64,000 nt of DNA from Actinomycetes bacterium (lineage in GTDB: Bacteria; Actinomycetota; Acidimicrobiia; Acidimicrobiales; Acidimicrobiaceae): the NCBI GenBank assembly GCA_021805205.1, contig JAJZFV010000032.1, forward strand, positions 25,140 to 89,139, written 5' to 3'. The translations under genes and the position numbers were made by a program. The notes beneath the pieces were generated by a model. That model did no database searches. It had not been told where the DNA came from and worked only from the letters and a program-made list of their open reading frames with translations. This document shows, piece after piece, positions 1 to 7,594 of this stretch; position 1 is the stretch's first letter, and each line of letters begins with the position of its first letter.

Positions 1-1
1 C

Positions 2-1156
2 CAGGGCGAAGCAATCTTTCTAGACTTCGCACGGTTTCTTCCTATGATGGCGGGCACCACTGTTGCCTATTGGCTTGACGAGCAGTTGAGCGACAACTTC
101 AACCTTAGTTACGAACAGGTAGTTACGTCACCTAAAGATTCTTACTCCCAGATCGCAAAATCTCTCAGCTCGTCTAAGTTCAGACCTTCGGAGATTTTGA
201 ATAGAGCCAACGTCGCGGTGTTAGCAACCACCGATAGCTACGGAAGCGACCTCTCGGTACATAGCGAGATTGCGTGGAAGGGTGCGACCAAGGCAAAAGT
301 GAAGCCCGCATTTCGACCCGAGGGTCTCTTTGACATCTCGCAATCTGGATGGGTGGGCGAGATTGGAAAGTTAGCCAATGCGACTGATTTAGAGATCGAC
401 TCGTTTTCGAAGTTGAAGGAGGCAATTAGGCGCTCACTCGACTACTTCATTGCAAATGGGGCAATCTCAATTGACATTTCGCCAAGGAGTTTCGCAGCCC
501 ATCGGTTAACCGACGGAACAGCTGACGGTATCTTTTCGCGGCGCGTCAAGGGTGGGGCTGAGGATTTGGACCAGAGTGAAGTCGTCTCCTTCATGGAAAA
601 TATGACCTATCTCATGATCGAGTTAGCTTGTGAGTTTTCACTGCCGATCACCATCCATCCAGGTATCATTCGCAACCATCACCTCGATACCTTTCAGCGA
701 TACGGTGGCGATAGAGGTGCTGATATCCCAAGGCAGGTCTTAGTTACTGACGCTATTTCAGAGGTACTAAACCGATTCGGAACCTCGAGTAAATTAAAGT
801 TGACGCTATTTACGGTAGATGAGACGATCTATTCAAGAGAGCTAGCGCCACTAGCTGGCTTCTATCCTTCGGTCTTTATCGGATATCCGTGGTGGTTTAT
901 CGACTCTCCCCAAGGTTTGAGTAGGTTCTTTGACGCCGTCGTTCCCCAAGTTGGCTTCTATAAGCTCTCCGGTTTCATAGATGACACAAGGGCCCTACTT
1001 TCGATTGCGGTAAGGCATAAGATGGCTCGTTCTAGCGAGGCTAAATACCTTGCCAACTTAGTTGAAGATGGATTCATGACACGGGAGCGAGCAATGGTAG
1101 TTGCTGGCGATCTGGTATCTGAGATCCCATCCAACTGCTTCTCGTTGAATCGCTAG
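2..1156 (+). CDS. uxaC: Uronate isomerase (5'-truncated by window edge)
   Basis: Glucuronate/galacturonate isomerase of the amidohydrolase superfamily; it converts D-glucuronate to D-fructuronate in the cytoplasm. The reading frame is open back to base 2 without a stop, so the N-terminal part with the first metal-binding His pair lies outside the window; the first ATG at 44 is internal. Visible family blocks are PAFRPEG, the metal-site segment HPGIIRNHH in the middle, GYPWWFID, and the C-terminal IDDTRALLSIAVRH containing the conserved Asp. These match uronate isomerase order and spacing (family about 470 aa; about 384 codons seen here). Nearby genes 4395-6187 could take the product on to gluconate 6-phosphate. 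Confidence 0.85.
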   Translation, partial: QGEAIFLDFARFLPMMAGTTVAYWLDEQLSDNFNLSYEQVVTSPKDSYSQIAKSLSSSKFRPSEILNRANVAVLATTDSYGSDLSVHSEIAWKGATKAKVKPAFRPEGLFDISQSGWVGEIGKLANATDLEIDSFSKLKEAIRRSLDYFIANGAISIDISPRSFAAHRLTDGTADGIFSRRVKGGAEDLDQSEVVSFMENMTYLMIELACEFSLPITIHPGIIRNHHLDTFQRYGGDRGADIPRQVLVTDAISEVLNRFGTSSKLKLTLFTVDETIYSRELAPLAGFYPSVFIGYPWWFIDSPQGLSRFFDAVVPQVGFYKLSGFIDDTRALLSIAVRHKMARSSEAKYLANLVEDGFMTRERAMVVAGDLVSEIPSNCFSLNR

Positions 1157-1342
1157 TTCTAGAGATAACTTACCTTGATAAAGACTTTTCTGATGATGGG
1201 CGATCACCTCGGTGGATTAGCGAACGGGTTGGCTTTATTTCTACTCAACTTTGCTCATCAGCCTCTAATGGTGGGGCAGCAAGATATATGCGCCTTTGAT
1301 CTGTGTTGATAGTCACATTGGTGGTACCGCCAAGGCCCCCCC

Positions 1343-2077
1343 TTAACGATGGCGCATCTCCGAGGAGATAGTCTTGATTCGCGCCTCAAGCTCGTGATCT
1401 ATGTGCGTTTGATCGTCGAAGGAGGTGAAGTCGATTCCAATCTCAGCAACTTGATGGGATTGGTAAGGGTGTGATTCGTCGACTTTCCTCGCTGCAGCCT
1501 CGTCAAAGGTGACTTCTATCGATGATATCGATCCATGTTTGGGGTGATGGTATCGAAAGCGACCTAAAGATTCACCTTTGTATTCACAGTGCAAAAGAGC
1601 CAGAAGTCCACCGTGAGTTACAACCAAAACGTTACCGCCTGGGTCTTTAATTGCTATCTCGGTCAAACCGGCTTTGAATCGTTCCAGGGCCTCCCGCCTT
1701 CCTTCTCCTCCTGGAACCTTAAAGTCGGGAAGGTCTTCGTCGAGTGCATCCTTTACCACCGGATCGATCTCTTTATTTGCGAATACGTCTGAGGAGAGAC
1801 GACCCTCCCATATACCAAGATTGATCTCTGCAATGCGAGGTTCAATAGCGAGTTCTAGACCTTTTTGGAATCTAATGATCTGGTCTGCAGATTGAATCGC
1901 CCGCTTTAGTGGAGATGCGTAAGCACGATCGAATTTTTGGTGCTGAAGGCATTCCCCGACCTTTTGTAGGACTTCGAAGCCGAGCTCGTGAAGGGGTGGA
2001 TCAGTAACTCCGATCATGGTGAAAGTCAAATTCTCGTTGGTTAGACCGTGGCGAACTAGCGTAATTCTTGTCTTCAT
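1343..2077 (-). CDS. Histidine phosphatase family protein (phosphoglycerate mutase-like)
   Basis: 244-aa branch-1 histidine phosphatase. The N-terminus has the catalytic signature LVRHGLTNEN, with the phospho-accepting His at residue 10. YASPLKRAIQSA supplies the next conserved Arg, and VVTHGGLLALL holds the second catalytic His. The substrate cannot be told from sequence: members dephosphorylate sugar phosphates, nucleotides or alpha-ribazole phosphate. It is convergent with the uronate isomerase gene (about 185 bp gap) and divergent from the amylosucrase gene. The C-terminal 40 residues, past the usual domain, are acidic and histidine-containing and carry no recognised motif. Confidence 0.8.
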   Translation of the reverse strand: MKTRITLVRHGLTNENLTFTMIGVTDPPLHELGFEVLQKVGECLQHQKFDRAYASPLKRAIQSADQIIRFQKGLELAIEPRIAEINLGIWEGRLSSDVFANKEIDPVVKDALDEDLPDFKVPGGEGRREALERFKAGLTEIAIKDPGGNVLVVTHGGLLALLHCEYKGESLGRFRYHHPKHGSISSIEVTFDEAAARKVDESHPYQSHQVAEIGIDFTSFDDQTHIDHELEARIKTISSEMRHR

Positions 2078-2226
2078 TTACCTTCACTTACGAACAAATA
2101 GTTACATAGAGACAGATGGTGGCCTACGTTTAGCCATCAATTCAATCTAAGTGTATTTCAAATCGATCCATCGACTAAAGGGGCGTGCAGTCAAACTTTT
2201 GTGGTTCTTTCGGAGCCTAAAATGGA

Positions 2227-2255
2227 TTGTGGAAGCGCTTCCATCATCATATTTT
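2227..2255 (+). promoter_or_regulatory. Promoter with perfect LacI-type operator upstream of amylosucrase
   Basis: TGGAAGCGCTTCCA at 2230-2243 is a perfect 14-bp palindrome of the LacI/CcpA operator type. It overlaps a possible promoter, TTGTGG (2227-2232), 17-bp spacer, TATTTT (2250-2255), read towards the amylosucrase gene. Binding there would block polymerase, so repression is inferred. The arms (GGAA/TTCC) differ from the two operators at 15.9 kb (GTAA/TTTC) but resemble the site at 55592-55605. The cognate regulator may therefore be a LacI protein encoded outside this window. Confidence 0.7.
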
Positions 2256-2310
2256 ACTATTGATGAGTGAAATGGTTTATGTAGAATCGATCTAATTCAA
2301 CGTCAATGGC

Positions 2311-4251
2311 GTGGTATCTATTTGGGGGAAGATGTTCGACTTGACAACGGTGGGCAAGTACTTGGTCCAAGAGGGTAGTTCGCTCCAGAGCCAATATCTC
2401 GATCTTCTCACCCTACGTTTCGAGCGATGGTGGGAAGATCTCTCTGAGGGGCTTGAGGTGTACGGGAGTCGTTTCACCGAAGACCATATGAGCCGTCTGG
2501 TTCGGATGATAGTAAAACACGCCTGCGAAAGGCCAGAAGACCTCCGGCGTCTAGATGAAGTGAGGGTACTTCGACCGAACTGGTTTCAGAGTCAAAAGAT
2601 GGTCGGCTACGCAACCTATGTCGATCGCTTCGCGGGAACCCTCAAAGGACTACAGCAACGAATCGACTATCTGGAGGAACTTGGAGTCACCTACCTTCAT
2701 CTGATGCCGCTTTTGCAACCTAGATCCGGGGATAGTGACGGTGGTTATGCGGTACAGGACTATAGCAAGGTAAGAGCTGATCTCGGCACCATGGAAGATC
2801 TTGAGGATTTGGCCACCTCCCTCAGAAGGCGGGGAATCTCTCTAGTCATGGACCTTGTCCTAAATCACGTTGCTATGGAGCATCAATGGGCCCAAAAGGC
2901 GCGGGAAGGTGATGAATTTTACCGTGACTTTTTTCTTGTTTTTCCTGATCGAGAGATCCCGGATCAGTATGAGCGGACTTTGCCAGAGGTATTTCCTGAC
3001 TTTGCGCCTGGGAACTTTACCTTCGATGAAGCGTTGGATGGATGGGTGTGGACAACCTTCAACAGCTTCCAATGGGATCTCAATTGGGCGAATCCCGAGG
3101 TATTTCTGGCCTTCGTTGATATAGTTTTGTCCCTTGCAAATAGGGGTGTTGAGGTGCTGCGCTTGGACGCGATCGCCTTTCTTTGGAAGAGGATCGGCAC
3201 TGACTGTCAGAATCAACCCGAAGTTCATGAGATAACAAAGGCTTTGCGAGCCGTCGCTCGGATTGTTGCACCTGGACTCATCTTCAAAGCCGAGGCAATC
3301 GTCGGCCCCTCTGATTTGATCGCCTATTTGGGGGTTGGTCATAATCGTGGCAAGGTGTGCGACCTGGCCTATCACAATTCTCTAATGGTGCAGATTTGGT
3401 CGATGTTTGCAGCGCGCGACGTAAGACTTGGAGCCTTCGCTTTAGGAAAGATTCCCTCTAAAGCACCGACTTCAGCATGGATAACTTATCTTCGGTGCCA
3501 CGATGACATCGGTTGGGCGATCGACGACCTTGATGCTGCGAGCGTAGGGTTGGATGGTTATGCACATCGGAAGTTTTTGAGTGACTTCTATAGCGGTGAG
3601 TTTATTGGTAGTTACGCCGAGGGGTTGGTGTTTCAAGCCAATCCGCTGACTGGCGATAGAAGGATAAGTGGCAGTGCAGCGAGCCTTGCGGGAATTAGTC
3701 GAGCCGGCGACGATCGACAATTACTAGACCTAGCCATTTGCAGGATCGCAGCCTCTTACTCTTTGGTGATGGCCTTTGGGGGTATTCCGGTGATTTGGAT
3801 GGGTGATGAAGTCGGCCTCTTAAATGACGATCACTGGAGTGAAGAGGAGGGGCACCAAGGCGATAATCGCTGGGTTCATCGCCCCAAGATGGATTGGAAT
3901 TTGGTCGATGACAAAGGTGTTCACGAGGTAAACCAAAGGATTCTAAATAAATTAATGCATCTAATTGGAGTGCGGAAAGGTTTAATGGCGCTCGACGCGG
4001 CAGTTGAGACCGAGGTCCTCGATATTATCGATCCATCGATACTTCCGTTGATACGGAGGCACCACGAGGGTTCTTTGATGATCCTGACCAATGTCAGTGA
4101 AGGCGTTCGCTACTACCCGATCTCTGAAATCTTCAACAATGGTATTTCTAGGCCCTACGACGCTTTATCTTCTCAGTATCTCAAAGCCGATCAAAATGGC
4201 TATGTAAAGTTTGAACCATATGATCACTATTGGATATTGCAAGGGGAGTGA
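2311..4251 (+). CDS. Amylosucrase (GH13)
   Basis: 646-aa GH13 enzyme that transfers glucose from sucrose onto alpha-1,4-glucan and releases fructose. It has the amylosucrase layout: a helical N-terminal region (1-95), then a (beta/alpha)8 barrel. Conserved blocks are MDLVLNHVAMEH, EVLRLDAIAF with nucleophile D286, FKAEAIV with acid/base E328, and RCHDDIGW with transition-state Asp 398. IGW after HDD, instead of the usual amylase HDN/HDQ, is typical of amylosucrases. The GTG start at 2311 has no clear Shine-Dalgarno; ATG 2332 follows GGGGGA closely and is an alternative. With GTG 2311 the nucleophile and acid/base fall at the same numbers I recall for the Neisseria enzyme. An operator lies upstream at 2230. 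Confidence 0.88.
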   Translation: MVSIWGKMFDLTTVGKYLVQEGSSLQSQYLDLLTLRFERWWEDLSEGLEVYGSRFTEDHMSRLVRMIVKHACERPEDLRRLDEVRVLRPNWFQSQKMVGYATYVDRFAGTLKGLQQRIDYLEELGVTYLHLMPLLQPRSGDSDGGYAVQDYSKVRADLGTMEDLEDLATSLRRRGISLVMDLVLNHVAMEHQWAQKAREGDEFYRDFFLVFPDREIPDQYERTLPEVFPDFAPGNFTFDEALDGWVWTTFNSFQWDLNWANPEVFLAFVDIVLSLANRGVEVLRLDAIAFLWKRIGTDCQNQPEVHEITKALRAVARIVAPGLIFKAEAIVGPSDLIAYLGVGHNRGKVCDLAYHNSLMVQIWSMFAARDVRLGAFALGKIPSKAPTSAWITYLRCHDDIGWAIDDLDAASVGLDGYAHRKFLSDFYSGEFIGSYAEGLVFQANPLTGDRRISGSAASLAGISRAGDDRQLLDLAICRIAASYSLVMAFGGIPVIWMGDEVGLLNDDHWSEEEGHQGDNRWVHRPKMDWNLVDDKGVHEVNQRILNKLMHLIGVRKGLMALDAAVETEVLDIIDPSILPLIRRHHEGSLMILTNVSEGVRYYPISEIFNNGISRPYDALSSQYLKADQNGYVKFEPYDHYWILQGE

Positions 4252-4394
4252 CTTCCGGGATCGCCCCCAACTACGGAAGACAGATGGGGACGCTAGATGC
4301 TCTTTTGAAGCTAAGCCAAGAGAAATTGTCCACCCTACTTCATAGATGGCCCTCGAGCTAATAGCTTTGGCCAAAATAAAGTTCGAGGGGTGAT

Positions 4395-4895
4395 TTATCC
4401 TTGGAGACGATTATCAATGGCATCGATAATCGCATCGATGGGGATAGTTCCGTCGATGGTCATATCGACTTCAGCGCTGTCGTCCAAGATCTCAAATTGG
4501 GAAGCTGCAAGTGCTGGTGGCATAAAGTGGTTTTGGCGGGTTGAAAGGCGTTGAATGGATTCATCGAGAGGGATCGAGAGCAAAACTGTGAGGGGCCGGG
4601 GATCAACACCATCCACTGCGACCTTTCGGTACTGAGACTTCAATAGAGATGCAGCTATAACCAAAGCGCTCGATCTACGGCTTGCATCTAAAAGCTGAAT
4701 GTTTATTCGACGAAGCCACTCAGCTCTGTCGTCATCGGTTAGCGCTATTCCCTCAGACATTTTCTTAATCGATGTGGGGGTGTGGAGATCGTCCCCGTCG
4801 ATAAAGTCGTAGCCGAGTCGTTTGGCGATGGCGGTACCAACCGTTGACTTCCCCGAACCACTTACCCCCATAACAATGATTGATCGTAACGTCAC
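4395..4895 (-). CDS. gntK: Gluconokinase (GntK family)
   Basis: Small ATP-dependent gluconokinase making 6-phosphogluconate from D-gluconate. It has a P-loop GVSGSGKST near the N-terminus, the gluconate-binding FIDGDDLHTP and KKMSEGIALTDDDRAEWL, and the AASLLKSQYR block, all in GntK order; about 166 aa is the usual length. The family usually has CSALK where this protein has AASLLK. I favour the GTG start at 4895 because it forms a GTGA overlap with the stop of the upstream LarA-family gene and follows GGAAGG; TTG 4913 is possible. The overlap implies translational coupling, and its partner probably supplies gluconate. Confidence 0.88.
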   Translation of the reverse strand: MTLRSIIVMGVSGSGKSTVGTAIAKRLGYDFIDGDDLHTPTSIKKMSEGIALTDDDRAEWLRRINIQLLDASRRSSALVIAASLLKSQYRKVAVDGVDPRPLTVLLSIPLDESIQRLSTRQNHFMPPALAASQFEILDDSAEVDMTIDGTIPIDAIIDAIDNRLQG

Positions 4896-6187
4896 TTCGA
4901 TTCTGCCTTCCAAAGCGCAACTCCAGGATGGTAGATGTGTAGTCGCCCGATATCGTCAACTTCGAAGAGAAGGTCGCTGTCGTATTCACTAAGTGACTCT
5001 TGTGATGATACTTGCTGATCCAACTCTGGGTCGTATAAAAATCCTGATGCTTCGACCTCTCTTCGACCTAACTTTGGTGCAGCATATTCCACAGTGAAGC
5101 GGTCGAAGGTTGAGCTATGGAGAATGTGAGCGGCTGCAGCTAGATTGCCATCCAAAGTTCCATCGCGCTTCATCTCCTCGATCGATTCAAGGCCACGGTA
5201 GCCATAGCGACGAAGAATGGTGTCGATAGTGGGATCTTCTCCAAATCTGTCTATTCCCGGAGCCATTATGCGAAGCTTTCCGTTATCGGCGATGAGTAGT
5301 CGACTGCGATAGATTGCCTTGTTGCCGATCCAAGTCGAACGGTAGATCTTTGGCTCTAGGTATGCAATTACCTCGTCGAATTTGGTCTTCAGATTGAAGA
5401 TGTTGGTTTCGACTGCCACAGCTGCAGCTTCTGCAAAAGTTGTGTCGAAGGGTTGTTCCTTGGTCACTAGCGAAGCCCCGATGTGAACTATTCGTTTTTC
5501 TGCGGGGTGGTTAGGGTTCAGCACGGTGTTTAGAAATAGTATCGCAGGGCTCGACTGAAGCAGCATCTCGACACCTCGATTGAGGAGGCGACGAAGAGGA
5601 GTATCAGGATTTCCTAGAGTCTTTTCAATTCCCCATAGAGCAGAGATGTAGTGGCTGACCTCAATCGTTGGTCGACCTCCTAGCCCAACGAGGATATTTT
5701 TAGACCCGCCTGAGATTCCGATGACCTCATGAGGTAGGAGCTGTCCAACTGAAATTATTAGATCAAATGAGCCGTCGACGAGGTGGGAGTTGACAAAGAA
5801 TGGAAGCTCGTAAAGGTCTTTGATCTGCGTCGCCTCTTCAACCTCGCCTTTGGGTATGGTTCCGATGTGTCGGATCCCATTTTGAAAGTCATGGTCGATA
5901 AATTGGTTCGACGCGAAGCTCGAGAACATCTCACGCTTCTCTTCGTCACTCATTGCGACGTGAGTGCCAAGAGCCGGCAGAATGGCTGCGATACGATCAC
6001 CGAAGTGGCTCATGAGAAGGTTTGCAATCATTCCGCTCTGCGATGCAAGGCGAGAGTAGTCTGGCGCGACGATAGCGATTCGCTTTGCTGAAGTGCTCGT
6101 TGCCAATTCGGATAAAAAGCCACTTAGATCATCCGATTCAATTCCAGCCAACTTCGAGATCTTTGATATTGAAAAGCCATCCTTCAA
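4892..6187 (-). CDS. LarA-family nickel-pincer racemase/epimerase, probable gluconate/mannonate 2-epimerase
   Basis: 431-aa member of the lactate racemase (LarA/DUF2088) superfamily, whose members use a Ni-pincer nucleotide to racemise or epimerise 2-hydroxyacids. The four family residues are present with correct spacing: H76 in GTHVAM, H153 in LLPHEVIG, K163 in SGGSKNIL (the Lys that carries the cofactor) and H179 in EVSHY. The N-terminal DYSRLASQ differs from the lactate-racemase version. It overlaps the gluconokinase gene (GTGA), which suggests a sugar-acid substrate; D-gluconate 2-epimerases are known in this superfamily. Substrate is inference. The start is TTG 6187, preceded by AGG at six bases. 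Cofactor genes larB/C/E are not in the window. Confidence 0.75.
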   Translation of the reverse strand: MKDGFSISKISKLAGIESDDLSGFLSELATSTSAKRIAIVAPDYSRLASQSGMIANLLMSHFGDRIAAILPALGTHVAMSDEEKREMFSSFASNQFIDHDFQNGIRHIGTIPKGEVEEATQIKDLYELPFFVNSHLVDGSFDLIISVGQLLPHEVIGISGGSKNILVGLGGRPTIEVSHYISALWGIEKTLGNPDTPLRRLLNRGVEMLLQSSPAILFLNTVLNPNHPAEKRIVHIGASLVTKEQPFDTTFAEAAAVAVETNIFNLKTKFDEVIAYLEPKIYRSTWIGNKAIYRSRLLIADNGKLRIMAPGIDRFGEDPTIDTILRRYGYRGLESIEEMKRDGTLDGNLAAAAHILHSSTFDRFTVEYAAPKLGRREVEASGFLYDPELDQQVSSQESLSEYDSDLLFEVDDIGRLHIYHPGVALWKAESK

Positions 6188-6682
6188 TTTTGACCTAACG
6201 CTCCTTGTCTAGCCTTCCAACAAGGCTATCACTGAAGGATCTTCCATGGTTAGGGCAATATTCGTCAGATCAGTTTGATACTTCGATGGATCTAACCATC
6301 AAATCTTTATTCGTTAACTCTCAAAAAAGGGAGATGCGCAGCGAGCATATATTTTCTGAATCAGTTCTTGGAGGAGTAGTTTGCTGATTAGAGCCATGCA
6401 GTTGAAACCCACCGAGTTGCTCGCTATTCGAATTGCTGGATCGTTCTATTGGTTACTGCGATAAGTCGAAGCTGTACTACGGCCGATGGAGCCTGCGAAA
6501 CCAAGGTATCTAGATTTCAAAGTCGTTGAGGTTATTATTTGTGAGATAGCTTGGTCGGCCTTCGTTATAGTATTCCATTGCGATCAATGGGTAACCGGGT
6601 GACAATCTCTAACTAACTTTTGTTGTGATAGCGTAAGCGCTTTGCGCAAGAATGAGTGATCATTCTTGCATGATGGCTACCG
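6188..6682. other. Intergenic region with operator-like site and inverted repeat
   Basis: 495 bp between the LarA-family gene and the methyltransferase gene, without a convincing gene; the only plus-strand ORF, 6205-6387, has no family features. It contains GTAAGCGCTTT (6633-6643), identical to the core of the bgl operators at 15.9 kb, and a perfect 10-bp inverted repeat just beside it. Promoters for the larA-gntK pair should lie here, but I could not pick one with confidence. Confidence 0.5.
6646..6669 (-). terminator. Perfect 10-bp hairpin downstream of methyltransferase gene
   Basis: GCAAGAATGA (6646-6655), loop GTGA, TCATTCTTGC (6660-6669). It begins 14 bp beyond the methyltransferase stop, where a terminator would be expected, but no T-run follows on the minus strand. 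It may act as a 3' stabiliser or a protein-binding site instead. Confidence 0.4.
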
Positions 6683-7465
6683 TCAATCGGTTACTTCAAC
6701 CCCGTCGATAACCTTGCGGAAGCCCAGCATTCTCAAGGGGATCTTCATTGAACCTTTATCTAGGATCTGCGCCAGGATTTTATCTTTGAGCCCCTGATCT
6801 CCCTCGAGCCCTGGAAGCTCTTTTAGGTAAAGCGAATCTACGAATAATTGCGCATCGTCACGTGATTTGGCGATGAAGTAAAAGGTGCGCCGGTCGTCCA
6901 TCGATTCAGCGAGCCCCACTTTGGCCGTCTCGTTACGAATTGTTCGCACACCCCGGCCGTTTGGGAATGTTAGCGTTCTTTCCCCGCCGTACTTTGCGAT
7001 CTGGCGGTAGATCCGTAGATCGCTGACTCCGAGAAAAGGTCCACCTCCGGGAAGGATAACATTGAGATATCCGTCGCGTGCCATTACACGTGAGACTTCC
7101 GAGATGACTTGGTGCATCGGCTGTATCAGCATCAGTGCCATCGAGATGGTGACACTGGTAAAAGCGCTACTTCGAAGAGGTAGGGTTAGGGCATCGCCAT
7201 TTATCAACCCATCTGCCCCGCGTTCTTGTGCGCGAAACAGTTCTCCGCTTGACCGATCGATCCGTACTACATTCATCTGGTCGTGATCGTTGAAAAGTGG
7301 CGCCGAGCCGCAGCAAAGGTCGAGGTGATCACCGCGACTTGGGGTTGCTTTCTCGACCCATTGATAGGGGTTCAACCCTTCCTTATCGTGGGAACGAATG
7401 AATATCTCTTCGGTGATGCCAGAGCGTCGGTTGTGAAAGGTATCTAGGAAGCTCTGCCAATTCAC
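6683..7465 (-). CDS. Class I SAM-dependent methyltransferase
   Basis: 260-aa soluble methyltransferase of the Methyltransf_11 type. SAM-binding motif I is HLDLCCGSAPL (about residues 47-57). An acidic residue follows the second strand in VVRIDRSSG, then NGDALTLPLRSSAFTSV and the ISMALML strand, ending with LSEVSRVMARDGYLNVILPGGG-type post-motifs. The C-terminal third has no recognised domain. The substrate is unknown. It stands alone: 495 bp to the downstream gene and 129 bp from the permease gene upstream, with the hairpin at 6646-6669 after it. Confidence 0.8.
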   Translation of the reverse strand: MNWQSFLDTFHNRRSGITEEIFIRSHDKEGLNPYQWVEKATPSRGDHLDLCCGSAPLFNDHDQMNVVRIDRSSGELFRAQERGADGLINGDALTLPLRSSAFTSVTISMALMLIQPMHQVISEVSRVMARDGYLNVILPGGGPFLGVSDLRIYRQIAKYGGERTLTFPNGRGVRTIRNETAKVGLAESMDDRRTFYFIAKSRDDAQLFVDSLYLKELPGLEGDQGLKDKILAQILDKGSMKIPLRMLGFRKVIDGVEVTD

Positions 7466-7594
7466 TGGGGTCTCCTCCTTATCGTATGGCTCAAGTTTAA
7501 AGGCAAGCGGTTCCTAATTTTTCAGGGGGACCGGCGTTTGGGTGAACCAACTTTGAAGATTTTTCTACTCTTAGCTCAACCGCTTAGCTTCAAC

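Noticed and set aside
2860..3375. 171-codon minus-strand ORF
   Set aside because: Antisense to the catalytic barrel of the amylosucrase gene; no family features.
4892..6187. Naming the LarA-family protein lactate racemase
   Set aside because: Catalytic residues fit the superfamily, but gluconokinase coupling and a diverged N-terminal substrate segment argue against lactate as substrate.
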